The notes under the pieces are model-generated. The model did not search any database. It was not told where the DNA came from and worked only from the letters and a program-made list of their open reading frames with translations. DNA of 52,959 nt from contig JAFGEW010000113.1 in NCBI GenBank assembly GCA_016931415.1, forward strand, positions 1 to 52,959. Reading direction: 5' to 3'. The position numbers and the translations under genes were made by a program. Shown one piece after another: positions 8,580 to 17,322 of the stretch. Numbering within the stretch: position 1 is the first letter of the stretch; the number at the start of each line of letters is the position of its first letter. Source of the DNA: Verrucomicrobiota bacterium (GTDB lineage Bacteria; Auribacterota; JABMQX01; JAFGEW01).

Positions 8580-8778
8580 TCCTCCTCCTTCCAGCCGGAC
8601 TGCCCAAGCTGTTCCTATCGTTCGCCCCATAGCTTCTGTACCTCAGACACGCCCAGGCATCAAGTCTTTTCCTGGGCTTTCCGGCCGCCCTGCCTTCGCC
8701 CCAGAAATGCGTTGCCCGGGCCGGGCGACCCGCTATACTAAACCAACAACAACGCAAATGAGCTCCGGCGGGAATCTC

Positions 8779-9141
8779 ATGCACAACAAAGAAGGTGCGC
8801 TGTTTGGCGCGGTTTTCTACAAGTTGCTTTCGCTGGGCATCGTGGTGATCTCTGTGGCCCTGGTGGTCTGGATCATCTGGGCCATTGTCCGCACCAGCGC
8901 CATAACCACCGAGGCAGCCGAACCCAAAGCGGACGGCAGTGCCGAGGTTTCGCCCCCCCCGGCATCCGCGGGCGACCCGCCGCTCGCCAACGTCCGCCTG
9001 GTCGGGCCGGGTAAGCCGGACCGGATCATCGAGGTGCTGCTCGTTCCCGTGGCGCGCAGCCTGGCGGCCCTCGATGAGCATCTCGGCCGCCTCTCGGGCC
9101 TTGCAGCGGACGCAGGTTTTTTCTGCGGCGGACCGTCATAA
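8779..9141 (+). CDS. Membrane-anchor segment of polysaccharide deacetylase (0-frame product)
   Basis: Open frame of 120 residues. It starts MHNKEGALFGAVFYKLLSLG and has one transmembrane helix (about 15-38) followed by a proline/alanine-rich periplasmic linker. On its own it has no catalytic domain. It ends at TAA 9139-9141, inside a stable hairpin just after the heptamer T TTT TTC. A -1 shift there joins it in frame to the NodB deacetylase at 9183-9971, giving a product of about 397 residues with linker FFLRRTVITVHAQRAWEHRE. I read it as the 5' part of one gene; alternatives are a real mutation or a sequencing indel in the T run. Confidence 0.65.
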   Translation: MHNKEGALFGAVFYKLLSLGIVVISVALVVWIIWAIVRTSAITTEAAEPKADGSAEVSPPPASAGDPPLANVRLVGPGKPDRIIEVLLVPVARSLAALDEHLGRLSGLAADAGFFCGGPS

Positions 9142-9147
9142 CGGTCC
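9117..9147 (+). promoter_or_regulatory. Candidate programmed -1 ribosomal frameshift signal
   Basis: The slippery heptamer T TTT TTC (9117-9123) is in the correct phase for the upstream frame (codons GGT TTT TTC). Six bases later is a perfect hairpin, GGACCGT-CATA-ACGGTCC (9130-9147), whose loop and 3' arm contain the 0-frame stop TAA. Heptamer, 6-nt spacer and a stable stem-loop are the three parts of known -1 signals such as dnaX or IS elements. Confidence 0.6.
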
Positions 9148-9182
9148 ATGCCCAACGCGCCTGGGAGCACCGCGAGCTCCGC

Positions 9183-9971
9183 ATGATCCTGACCTTTGAC
9201 GACGGCCCGCACCACGTGCCGCTCGGCACGGGGGAGAACTACACCGAGCGCCTGCTCGAAACCCTCGACGCCAACAGCGTGCAGGACCATATCAGGGCCG
9301 TCTTCTTCGTTCAGACCCATGTCGGCATCCGAGGCGCTACCGCCGAGGGCCAGCAGCTCATGGTGCGCGAGGCGGCGGCCGGCCACCTCGTCGGCATCCA
9401 CACCGGCAGCACCGACGACCATGTGGACCACCGAACGCGTGCCCGCACCCCCGCCTACGACTGGAACCTCGACGGCGCGCTTGATGAGCTCGACGGTGCC
9501 AACGCCCTCGAATCCGACCTGCGCCGCGCCACCGACCGGATCAAGAAGCTGACCGGGACCGCGTCCCAGCTTGTGCGCCCCACCTACGGCGCGACCAACG
9601 GGGCCGTGCTGGCCGTCTACCGAACGCTCGGCTTGCGTATGCTGCTCTGGGATGTGGACAGCCGCGACGCGCTTGACCATGCACGAGGCGCTGCCGTCAT
9701 CGCCGCCAACGTCCGAAGCCAAGTGCGCATGCAGATCCGCGCCGGTCATACAACGATCGTCATCCTCTTCCACGACATCCTCGCCGCGACAAGCACCCAC
9801 CTCGACGACTACCTCATCGCCATCTACGAAGCCGCTGAAGCCGAAGGCAGGGTCGCCATCTTTCCCGGGAGTCGTGACGAGCTGCTCGAATGGCTCGACG
9901 ACGCCCTCGGCCTCAACCACGAGCTGCTGGACAGCAAGCCATACGAGCTTGCGCCGGCAGAGTCGAACTGA
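9183..9971 (+). CDS. Polysaccharide deacetylase (NodB homology domain)
   Basis: Catalytic part of a carbohydrate esterase 4-type deacetylase acting on peptidoglycan or another N-acetylated glycan. The first ATG at 9183 falls directly in the first beta-strand, MILTFDDGPHH, containing the TFDDGP catalytic/metal motif. The metal-binding HxxxH of the family may be represented by IHTGSTDDH. RPTYGATN matches the RxPYG-type motif 3, LWDVDSRD is motif 4 and ILFHDI is the LxH motif 5. No convincing ribosome site precedes 9183, and frame-minus-one translation from the upstream membrane-anchor frame supplies the missing N-terminus. Whether a short form is also made from 9183 cannot be decided. It ends 28 bp from the convergent permease gene. 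Confidence 0.85.
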   Translation: MILTFDDGPHHVPLGTGENYTERLLETLDANSVQDHIRAVFFVQTHVGIRGATAEGQQLMVREAAAGHLVGIHTGSTDDHVDHRTRARTPAYDWNLDGALDELDGANALESDLRRATDRIKKLTGTASQLVRPTYGATNGAVLAVYRTLGLRMLLWDVDSRDALDHARGAAVIAANVRSQVRMQIRAGHTTIVILFHDILAATSTHLDDYLIAIYEAAEAEGRVAIFPGSRDELLEWLDDALGLNHELLDSKPYELAPAESN

Positions 9972-9999
9972 GCCTGTCCTCCGAGCGGCGATCACGCCA

Positions 10000-11133
10000 T
10001 CAATGGCACGGCGGCGAGGTTTGCTCACCGGCGCAATGCGGGCAGGCGGGCGTGGCCTTATGCTTCAGCTTAGGGAGTACGCGCGCGAGGAAGAGCGCGG
10101 CGACAAGGGCAAGGAAGACACCTCCGGCCAGGAGACGCCACACGGGGAAGCTGCGCTCGTGGGCGGCGCCGATGCTCGGGATAATGCGCCAGCCGGTCAG
10201 CCTGAGGAACCCGTCGAGCAGGAGGCCCATGACGACGGCGCACACCGAGATGCCGCCGATGTAGATGGCCGCGGCACGCTTGCCGAGCATGCCGCCCACG
10301 ACAGTGATCGAGGTGGCGTTCGTCGCCGGGCCGGCCATGAGGAACACGAGCGCCGCGCCGGGGCTGAGGTCCTGGAAGATAAGCGCCGCGGCGATCGGCG
10401 TCGACGCGCTGCTGCACACGTAGAGCGGAATGCCGACGACGAGCATGACGAGCATGGTGAGCAGCCCGCCGCCGAGGTACCGGCCGATGGTGTTCTCGGG
10501 GATTGCCGCCGTGATGAGGCCCGCGATGAGCACGCCGAGCAGGAACCACCCGGCGATGTCGCCCAGCAGGTCCTTGAAGGCGTAGCGCAGACCCGCACCC
10601 ACACGCGCGACGAAGCCGTGATGGCGCGCGTGCTCGTCGGGCGGGCAGTCGTCGCCACTGCAGCACGCGTCCACTTTGCAGGCGTCCGCCTTGACGACCG
10701 CAGGACTCGTCGCTGCGGGCTTCCCGAACAACGTCTGCACCAAGCCGGTGGCGACGCCCGAAACGAACGCGGCGATCGGCCGCACGACGGCCATGAGCGG
10801 TCCGAGCAGCGCGTAGGTAATGGCGATCGAGTCCACGCCCGTCTCCGGCGTCGAGACGAGGAACGAGGTCACTGCGCCGTCGTTGGCCCCCTGTCTGCGG
10901 ATCGCCAGCGCTGCCGGCAGCACGCCGCACGAGCACAGCGGCAGCGGCACGCCGAGCACTGACGCCATCACGACCGGCCTGATTCGCCCGCGCCCGAGGT
11001 GGCGCGCGACGATCGCCGGGTCGAGGAAGATGTGCAGCATTCCGGCCACCACGAGGCCGAACACGACGAACGGCGCCGACTCCACGACGACGACCCACGC
11101 CTCGACGAATATGCCTTTGATCGCCTCAATCAC
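10000..11133 (-). CDS. Permease of the SO_0444/DUF318 metal-efflux family
   Basis: Membrane protein of 377 residues resembling the SO_0444-type Cu/Zn efflux permeases. It has two repeats of about four membrane helices. The first repeat contains PLPLCSCGVLPAALAIRRQG followed by STPETGVDSI; the second contains LYVCSSASTPIAAALI and AGPATNATSI. The hydrophilic loop joining them (about residues 148-170) is cysteine/histidine rich (CKVDACCSGDDCPPDEHARH), and the C-terminus ends CPHCAGEQTSPPCH, both probable metal-binding sites. These families export toxic metal or metalloid ions; the particular ion is not evident. No metal regulator of the ArsR type is adjacent. Confidence 0.85.
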   Translation of the reverse strand: MIEAIKGIFVEAWVVVVESAPFVVFGLVVAGMLHIFLDPAIVARHLGRGRIRPVVMASVLGVPLPLCSCGVLPAALAIRRQGANDGAVTSFLVSTPETGVDSIAITYALLGPLMAVVRPIAAFVSGVATGLVQTLFGKPAATSPAVVKADACKVDACCSGDDCPPDEHARHHGFVARVGAGLRYAFKDLLGDIAGWFLLGVLIAGLITAAIPENTIGRYLGGGLLTMLVMLVVGIPLYVCSSASTPIAAALIFQDLSPGAALVFLMAGPATNATSITVVGGMLGKRAAAIYIGGISVCAVVMGLLLDGFLRLTGWRIIPSIGAAHERSFPVWRLLAGGVFLALVAALFLARVLPKLKHKATPACPHCAGEQTSPPCH

Positions 11134-11236
11134 CAGCGATCTCCTCGTACTGAGCCAGGGAACACGTCTCTGCGCTTATCACACTATCAACAGACTCCCG
11201 GTCTCACCCGGTTCCTCTGCTTGCGTGGCGCCGGCG

Positions 11237-13537
11237 CTACATCAGATCGACCGGATCGACATCGACGGTTACTTTGACGCTTGAGAAGGCTTCCGCCTTC
11301 CCGCAAGCGCTCCGAAGGAGCGCCAGCATCTTCGATGGCCGCGTCGATTTGAGGAAGAGCTGCATGCGGTGCTCGCGCTGGGCGCGGGCGATAGGTGCCT
11401 CGCTCGGGCCGAGCACCTCGACGCCGGGCTCGTTCACCTTCTCACACGCTGCCGCGAGCGATTCCGCCGCGCTTAGAACCTTCTTCGCATCGGGGCCGCG
11501 CAGCGTGACGCACACCATGTGCACGTGCGGCGGGTAGGAGCAAATCGGATTGCGCCGATTCTTGATCTCTTCGCCGTAGAACGCCTTGAAGTCGTGTCGA
11601 GCTGCGGCACGGATGGCGTGGCTGTCGGGCCGGTAGGTCTGGACGACGACCTCGCCGGGCACCTCGCCGCGGCCGGCGCGGCCGGCGACCTGGGTGATGA
11701 GCTGGAACGTCCGCTCGGCGGCGCGGAAGTCTTGCAGGCCGAGCGCCGTGTCGGCGACGATCACGCCGACGAGGGTCACGTTGGGCAGGTCGAGGCCTTT
11801 GGCGATCATCTGCGTGCCGACGAGGATATCGGCCCGGCCGGCGCGGAACTCGCCCAGGATGCCGGCATGGCTGTGCTTGGCCGTCGTCGTGTCGGAATCC
11901 ATCCGCAGCACGCGCACGGCCGGGCCGTCGGTAGGCCGCGCGTCTGGGCGCACAAGAACCTTGTAGAGCATGCGTTCGACCTTCTGCGTGCCGACGCCGC
12001 GATAGAGCATCGCGCCCGCGCCGCACTTGGGACAGCTCGACACGACCGGCTGGGAATACCCGCACAGATGGCAGACAAGCTCGGCCGTTTCGGAGGAACG
12101 GCTGAGGCCGCGCGCCGTCGCATCGCCCCGTTTCTTGTGGTAGGTGAGCGAGACGCTGCAGCGCGCGCATTCGACGACGGCATTGCACTCGCGGCATTTC
12201 ATGGTCGTCGCGTAGCCGCGCCGGTTGAGGAACAGAATCGTCTGCTCGCCTTTCTTCAGGCGGTCCTCGATCGCGTTGAGGAGCTCGGCCGAGAACACCG
12301 TCGGTCCTTTTTCGCGGCCGAGATCGACCACGCGGACGGCGGGCATCGGGCGCGAGTCGACGCGCTCCGGCAGCTCGAAGAGCGTGTACTTGCCGCGCTG
12401 GGCGTTCCAGTACGATTCGAGCGACGGTGTGGCGCTGCCGAGGATGACCGTGGCGCCCTCGAACGCCGCCCGCACCACGGCCACGTCGCGCGCGTGGTAG
12501 CGGGGGGCCGAGTCGGTCTGCTTGTACGAGGTCTCGTGCTCCTCGTCGACGACAATGAGCCCGAGCGGGTCGATGGGCGCAAACACGGCCGAGCGCGGCC
12601 CGACGGCGATGCGCGCGCGCCCCTCGAACAGCCGCCGCCACTCGTCGTGGCGCTCGCCGCCCGAGAGCCGGTGGTGGAGCACAGCCACTTGGCCGCCGAA
12701 CCGGCCCTTGAACCGCTCGATGGTCTGCGGGGTGAGCGCAATCTCGGGCACGAGCACGATGGCGCCCTTGCCGCGTTCGAGCACGCGCGCCATGACCTGG
12801 AGGTAGACCTCCGTCTTGCCGCTGCCTGTGACGCCGTGGAGCAGGTTGACGCGCGCCTCGCCGTCGTCGAGCTGTTTCACGATGCCATCGTAGGCGGCTT
12901 GCTGCGCGCACGTGAGCGGCTTCGGCTCAGTGCGCACGAACGTCTCGCCGTGCGAGACGTCGCGGTCCACGCGCTGCTCGGCGACGGCGACGAGGCCATC
13001 CTTCTCGAGCGCCTTGACCGCGGCGGCGGACGCATCGGCACGCTTGCAGAGCTCGGTGAGCACGATCTCGCCCGTCGTGTTGAGCAGCACGTCGAGGACG
13101 GCGGCCTGCTTGGGCGCGCGGCGGCGACGCTCGACGCACGCGGCGCGCGTCTCGTCGAGCGTCACGGCACGGCGCACGACGCGGACGTGCTTCTCGGGCG
13201 GGGCGGGCTTGCGCACGCTGGCGGGCACGACGGTCTTGAGCGTCGCGCCGAGGTCGGCCATGTAGTAGTCGCTGATCCAGTGGGCGAGCTTGAGCAGACT
13301 GGCCGGTATGACGAACCCACTGTCTATGGCGCCGACGATCGGCTTGAGCTTCGGGTACGCCGGCTCGTCGGGGAACGCCGTGACCGTGCCCTGCACCTTG
13401 CGCTTGCCCAACGGCACCCACACGCGCGAGCCGACCCGCAGCCGGTCCTGGAGCTCATCAGGCACAGCGTAATCGAGCTGCCTGCCGACCGCCGCATCCA
13501 CCGCCACCTGGGCGTACCTGTGCTCGTGAATCGTCAT
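11237..13537 (-). CDS. priA: Primosomal protein N' (replication restart helicase)
   Basis: Superfamily 2 helicase that reloads the replisome at collapsed forks. The 766-residue protein has the N-terminal 3'BD/winged-helix DNA-binding part (ending near 230), Walker A GVTGSGKTEVY, Walker B VDEEHE, and a zinc module of paired CxxC motifs starting CRECNAVVECARC and continuing LVCHLCGY and CPKCGAG. Later motifs GTQMIAKGLDLPNV and QVAGRAGRG complete the helicase core. A short insertion (about 16 residues) separates the second and third CxxC pairs. Start at 13537, MTIHEHRYAQVAVD, is typical. Full length and apparently intact. Confidence 0.96.
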   Translation of the reverse strand: MTIHEHRYAQVAVDAAVGRQLDYAVPDELQDRLRVGSRVWVPLGKRKVQGTVTAFPDEPAYPKLKPIVGAIDSGFVIPASLLKLAHWISDYYMADLGATLKTVVPASVRKPAPPEKHVRVVRRAVTLDETRAACVERRRRAPKQAAVLDVLLNTTGEIVLTELCKRADASAAAVKALEKDGLVAVAEQRVDRDVSHGETFVRTEPKPLTCAQQAAYDGIVKQLDDGEARVNLLHGVTGSGKTEVYLQVMARVLERGKGAIVLVPEIALTPQTIERFKGRFGGQVAVLHHRLSGGERHDEWRRLFEGRARIAVGPRSAVFAPIDPLGLIVVDEEHETSYKQTDSAPRYHARDVAVVRAAFEGATVILGSATPSLESYWNAQRGKYTLFELPERVDSRPMPAVRVVDLGREKGPTVFSAELLNAIEDRLKKGEQTILFLNRRGYATTMKCRECNAVVECARCSVSLTYHKKRGDATARGLSRSSETAELVCHLCGYSQPVVSSCPKCGAGAMLYRGVGTQKVERMLYKVLVRPDARPTDGPAVRVLRMDSDTTTAKHSHAGILGEFRAGRADILVGTQMIAKGLDLPNVTLVGVIVADTALGLQDFRAAERTFQLITQVAGRAGRGEVPGEVVVQTYRPDSHAIRAAARHDFKAFYGEEIKNRRNPICSYPPHVHMVCVTLRGPDAKKVLSAAESLAAACEKVNEPGVEVLGPSEAPIARAQREHRMQLFLKSTRPSKMLALLRSACGKAEAFSSVKVTVDVDPVDLM

Positions 13538-13588
13538 GCCGTGAGGATAGCAGAAACGGACGGTGTTGGGGTCGCGCGTTGACCGCGC

Positions 13589-14065
13589 TCAGACGGGGCG
13601 GGCACGGAGCGCCTGGGCAACCAGGTTCTTCAGCCACCGCCGGGCGGTGCGCGCCGTCTGCTTTGCCGCACGGTCGGCACACACGCGAATGCCGGACTTG
13701 GCGGTGATGGTGGAGGCCTTCGCAATGTGCATGAAGTCGGTGGGCGGCATGTCCTGTGAGCTCGTCGTGAGCACCCCGAAGACACGAACCCTCGCCGCCG
13801 GCACAAGGGACGACAGAAGCGGTCCACCAAACACCGCCATGGGAAGAACCAAGTAGGGTCTGCCCCGGTCGACCTCGACGAGGTGAACGCACAGGTTGCA
13901 CCCGTCCGGCGCCGGCTGCCACGCCACCTCGATTCCCTTCTTGGCCAGCCTCTTCTCGAGCTGCTGGCGGAACCGGATGAGGGCGGGCTTCGCATCTCCC
14001 GGGACCTGCTCGACGACGCCGGCGGTATCGCAGTACGCCAAGAGCGTTTGCCTTCCGAGCCTCAT
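13589..14065 (-). CDS. Hypothetical protein, 158 aa
   Basis: Not recognised. The start at 14065 (MRLGRQTLLAYCDTAG) follows a GGGAGAGG ribosome site; a longer frame reaching 14128 lacks one. The protein has a basic amphipathic region RFRQQLEKRLAKKGIEVAW, a short Cys pair DGCNLCVHLVEVDRG, a hydrophobic mid-section LPMAVFGGPLLSSLVP, and a basic C-terminus. There is no obvious signal peptide or membrane helix. The alternating basic/hydrophobic pattern with a glycine-rich turn suggests a small alpha/beta fold. It lies just upstream of priA with a 51-bp gap. Confidence 0.6.
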   Translation of the reverse strand: MRLGRQTLLAYCDTAGVVEQVPGDAKPALIRFRQQLEKRLAKKGIEVAWQPAPDGCNLCVHLVEVDRGRPYLVLPMAVFGGPLLSSLVPAARVRVFGVLTTSSQDMPPTDFMHIAKASTITAKSGIRVCADRAAKQTARTARRWLKNLVAQALRARPV

Positions 14066-14195
14066 AGGGCCACCTCTCCCCGACGCGACGCAAGACGATA
14101 CTCTCGCCGGGAGACTGCGGCAGGTCAACCGTTGCGTCGCGATCGAGGCGGCAATCCTGACGGTCCGCCGCCGGAGCCACGACCCGTCTCGAGGC

Positions 14196-15098
14196 TCACT
14201 TGGCCAGCAGGTCCTTGGTGAACTTCGACAGCACGCCGTGGATGCGCCAGATGCGGAGCATCTGGCCGTCCTGGGCGTCGAGCAGCTCGGCCATGTCGGC
14301 GTTGAGCTCCTGAAGCTCGGCGCGGCTCAGCCGGATCGGCTGGTGCGCAAGCTCGACACTGCTCATCGGCAGGCCCGGGAAGTCGTTGAGCAACTGCGGG
14401 GTCAGGATGAGCAGCTCGACGGTCGTCTCGCCCTTCTCGGTGCGCGTGATCTTGAGCGGGTAGTAGAGCGCGTCGGTCTTGAAGCGATACTGGATCGCGT
14501 CGTTCGTCTTGGTCTCGGGGCCAAGCTCGACGACGTCGAAGACAAACCACTTGAACCCCTCGTCGAGGTACTCGTTGACGACCTCCTTGAGCGGCTCGGG
14601 AATCTCGGGATTCTCGACACCCTGCGCTTTGAGGTAGTCGTTGACCCACTCGACGAACTTGTCGCCGTTGAGCACCTCGGCGACCGAAATGTCGTGCGCG
14701 CCGATCTTCTCGTGGAAGGTGATCTTGGCGGCCGGCGGCTCGGCTTTCGCGTCGCTCCCGAAAGCGCCGCCCCTTGTCCCGGCCGGCTTCGGCGGGCGGT
14801 GGCGGTTGATGATATCCACGGCCTTCTGGAACACCTCGACGTCGCCCTTGGTGACCTTCGGCTCGCTCGGCAGCGGGATGACCTCGAGCACCTTGGTGGC
14901 CTCGGACGCCCGCAGGTCGGTCGAGAGCAGCAGGACTTCCTCTTCGCCGTTCCAGGCGATCATGGCCCGCTGCACGGGCTCGAAGATCTCGGCCCTCGGG
15001 TTGAACGGGATCGAGCCACGGTCGGCCGACGCGCTCAGGACCAAGCAGACGAGCACGACAACCACCGCAACTCTCAGGTACGTTCTCCAACCAGGCAT
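14196..15098 (-). CDS. Exported protein, DUF2330-like
   Basis: 300-residue protein with an N-terminal signal peptide (MPGWRTYLRVAVVVVLVCLV, cleaved after about ASA). The mature start has the pattern EPVQRAMIAWNGEEEVLLLS followed by VIPLPSEP, which recalls DUF2330 proteins (QxAxIxWdGxxExLxL then PxPsxP). The rest is rich in acidic residues; a histidine/arginine-proline patch NRHRPPKP lies near residue 100 and the C-terminal 60 residues are helical and leucine-rich. Function of that family is unknown. No operon partner is evident; the next minus-strand gene lies about 130 bp downstream. Confidence 0.6.
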   Translation of the reverse strand: MPGWRTYLRVAVVVVLVCLVLSASADRGSIPFNPRAEIFEPVQRAMIAWNGEEEVLLLSTDLRASEATKVLEVIPLPSEPKVTKGDVEVFQKAVDIINRHRPPKPAGTRGGAFGSDAKAEPPAAKITFHEKIGAHDISVAEVLNGDKFVEWVNDYLKAQGVENPEIPEPLKEVVNEYLDEGFKWFVFDVVELGPETKTNDAIQYRFKTDALYYPLKITRTEKGETTVELLILTPQLLNDFPGLPMSSVELAHQPIRLSRAELQELNADMAELLDAQDGQMLRIWRIHGVLSKFTKDLLAK

Positions 15099-15495
15099 TG
15101 GCAGCCTCCTCTCTGACAGCGGATCGACAATTGTCCACCACTACGCCTTTGGACACGCCGCCGCTCGGAGTGTTCCAGACGACCGCGAGCGTCGGCTCAG
15201 ATGCAGAGCGAGCGCCCTCACGCCCGTTGAAGCCCTGCCGTCGGGGGCGGCGTGCGTCGGTCGTGAGAATCTCTGGTGGGCCTTTCCCCCTCGGGTGGCT
15301 TCCAGGCGAACATCGTGTCGGGGATGTCCAAGTCAAGCGTCACTTCCGGCCAGTCCTCGTAACAGACGACGTCATGACTCACCCGGACGAGCTGTCTTCA
15401 GCTTGCCGGATGTAGATGGTCGCCTTTGAACAGCCAGAGATGCCAGCTTCGCTGGCCCTCCAAGATGCTCTCCTCGATGTGGCGGACCTCGTCCG

Positions 15496-15640
15496 CTACT
15501 CCCCGCCGCAGCGGATGATCGTGAAGGCCCCGGGGTCGCAGATCAACGGCTTCGGCGCGAGGGCCGACGGTCTCGCCGAGCAGGTCAGTCTGAGGACAGG
15601 CTGCGGCTCGGCGGCACGCCCCACCAATCACGACCGGAGG
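15496..15640 (-). pseudogene. Decayed 3' end of a GH38 alpha-mannosidase gene
   Basis: Read on the minus strand with two frame changes, this stretch gives DWW-GVPPSRSLSSD, then LLGETVGPRAEAVDL, then AFTIIRCGGE and a TAG stop at 15498-15496. The intact mannosidase 3 kb away ends EWRSGAPQAVRQSS, LFGETEGPLLEAVDL, GFTTLRCGSE, stop. The match in order, spacing and end point identifies a remnant of a second mannosidase gene. The rest of the 597-bp gap (15099-15695) holds no recognisable coding sequence. Confidence 0.7.
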
Positions 15641-15695
15641 GGCTGTGTCCTGGCGTGTTGGAGACGCCTCGTCCGTACCGGTTCCCGGGTCCAGC

Positions 15696-17303
15696 TCACT
15701 CGGAGATGCCGGGCGACTCGAGCAACGTAGCGGTGCCGTCGCCGTGGGCGTAGGTGGACACTCCCTCGAGGATGAGTTTGCCGTTCTCGCGACGCGCCTT
15801 AAAGAACTGATCGGTAACCCTCGGTTTCTCCTTCCCCCTGCTGCTCAGCAAGACAAGGTACCCGCCCATGGTGACCCGCCACGTCCAGTTGACGGAGAAA
15901 CCCCGTTTCACATCGACTGCGCCATTATCAAGGAACACGATGACCTTGGTCAGGCGTAATGACTGCCAGTCTTTGGCCTCCTCCTCGGACCAAACAAACG
16001 TCTTGCCCAGGAAGTCGGCCTCGGTCAGCCGGATCGACTCGGCCAGGTCGTAGCCGTGTGCGAGACCCTTCTTGCCCTTGTTCGGTCCATCGAGGATCAC
16101 GAGGTGGTAGTTCGAATCCACGTTGTCGATGATCGTGGCGAACGTGTCTTTGGTGATCCTGGCCGCTACACCGGAGCGGACGTAGTTGCCGATCTCCGTG
16201 GTGTCTTTGCGCGCGATGGCCCGCTCAAGGACCTGCGAGAACCGTTCATCGATGATGAGGTACCCGTCCTGGCGGTAGACAACGCGGGTATCGGGCCTGT
16301 AAGGATCGTGTCGCCGCCGCGACGCCTGCGTTGCGGTCGTGTCCGAAAGGGGCGCTCGCAGGTTCGCGCCGCACTCGCGCGGATCCTGGGCGAGGAACGG
16401 CGCAACGATCGCGCGCCCGCGGCCAGGCTGGTCGAGTCCGTCGATGACGGTGACCAGGTTGGCCCCGGCGCCTGACTTGCGGAGCGTCGGCATGTCGAAT
16501 ACTCCCCAGTAGTTGCCAGTGAAGTCCTGCTCGGCCGTCGTGTCAACCACCACGCTGTACCGGCCCGGTTGGATCCGGCAACCGTGCACGGTCAAGGCGC
16601 TTTCGCCGCTGATTCTGAACGTGATGCCCCGGCCCGCGGTGACGACGGATCTCTCGATTGTGGCCGTGGACCCGTCGGCGTCAACGCCCCCTTCCTCGCC
16701 GCCGTAGATCGAGCAGCTCAATGCCTCGAGCCGGCTTCCGCTCAGGGCAATGCTGCGTTTCGCCGACCCGATCTTGGTGTTCTTGATCACGCAGGCCGAA
16801 CCGGTCGTCATGCGAATGGCCGTCTCCTTCGCGGTGATCTCGCAATCCGTGATCTCGACTCCGGTTGCACCTTCAAGAACCAGGGCCTCGGTAGCGTCGC
16901 GGATCTCCACCAGGGCGAGGGAAGAGCCGGCCGTGCCGCGCAGGACGATGCCGTGCCACTGCGGCCTCCGGGAGGGCTCCGGGGCAAGGACAATGCGCCT
17001 CCTGGCGGAGCCCTGAGCGACGATCTTGCCGTCGACGACGATCTTCGACTTCGACTCGGCGTGGATCGTGACGCCCGGCTCGATGCGCAACTCGGCTCCG
17101 GCGGGTACGACAAACGTCCCTCTCAACCTGTAGACCGGGCCCGCGGCAAGAGTCGCGGTCTCTCCGTAGAGGCGCCCGGTGAGGATCGCAACCTCAGCAT
17201 CCTGCTCGGTAGCCGCCTGGACAGCCCTCCACCATCCGCAGGACGCCGCGAGAGCCACGACGCACGCGAGCAGCCTCGGTATCCTGACAAGTCCGATGCA
17301 CAT
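15696..17303 (-). CDS. Exported right-handed beta-helix protein
   Basis: 535-residue protein starting MCIGLVRIPRLLACVVALAA, a signal peptide, with start at 17303 supported by a CAGGAGAG site; the frame extends further upstream into the neighbouring gene and is rejected there. Residues about 35-300 form short repeated strands typical of parallel beta-helices: AELRIEPGVTIHAESKSKIV, then GIVLRGTAGSSLALVEIRDA, GVEITDCEI and further NTKIGSAK-type coils. Residues 360-535 are a separate domain with an SH3-like strand run YHLVILDGPNKGKKGLAHG. Beta-helices often bind or cleave polysaccharide; no catalytic residues can be assigned. The adjacent mannosidase remnant suggests this gene replaced part of an older glycosidase locus. 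Confidence 0.65.
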   Translation of the reverse strand: MCIGLVRIPRLLACVVALAASCGWWRAVQAATEQDAEVAILTGRLYGETATLAAGPVYRLRGTFVVPAGAELRIEPGVTIHAESKSKIVVDGKIVAQGSARRRIVLAPEPSRRPQWHGIVLRGTAGSSLALVEIRDATEALVLEGATGVEITDCEITAKETAIRMTTGSACVIKNTKIGSAKRSIALSGSRLEALSCSIYGGEEGGVDADGSTATIERSVVTAGRGITFRISGESALTVHGCRIQPGRYSVVVDTTAEQDFTGNYWGVFDMPTLRKSGAGANLVTVIDGLDQPGRGRAIVAPFLAQDPRECGANLRAPLSDTTATQASRRRHDPYRPDTRVVYRQDGYLIIDERFSQVLERAIARKDTTEIGNYVRSGVAARITKDTFATIIDNVDSNYHLVILDGPNKGKKGLAHGYDLAESIRLTEADFLGKTFVWSEEEAKDWQSLRLTKVIVFLDNGAVDVKRGFSVNWTWRVTMGGYLVLLSSRGKEKPRVTDQFFKARRENGKLILEGVSTYAHGDGTATLLESPGISE

Positions 17304-17322
17304 GGCGCGCTCTCCTGGGGGT

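Noticed and set aside
11519-13582. Very long open frame on the plus strand opposite priA
   Set aside because: Its sequence is arginine/alanine/aspartate-rich with no domain; it mirrors the codon bias of priA, as commonly happens in GC-rich DNA. The same holds for frames opposite obgE (2860-4185), the PilX-like gene (47325-48746) and the methyltransferase/dehydrogenase genes (49096-51450).
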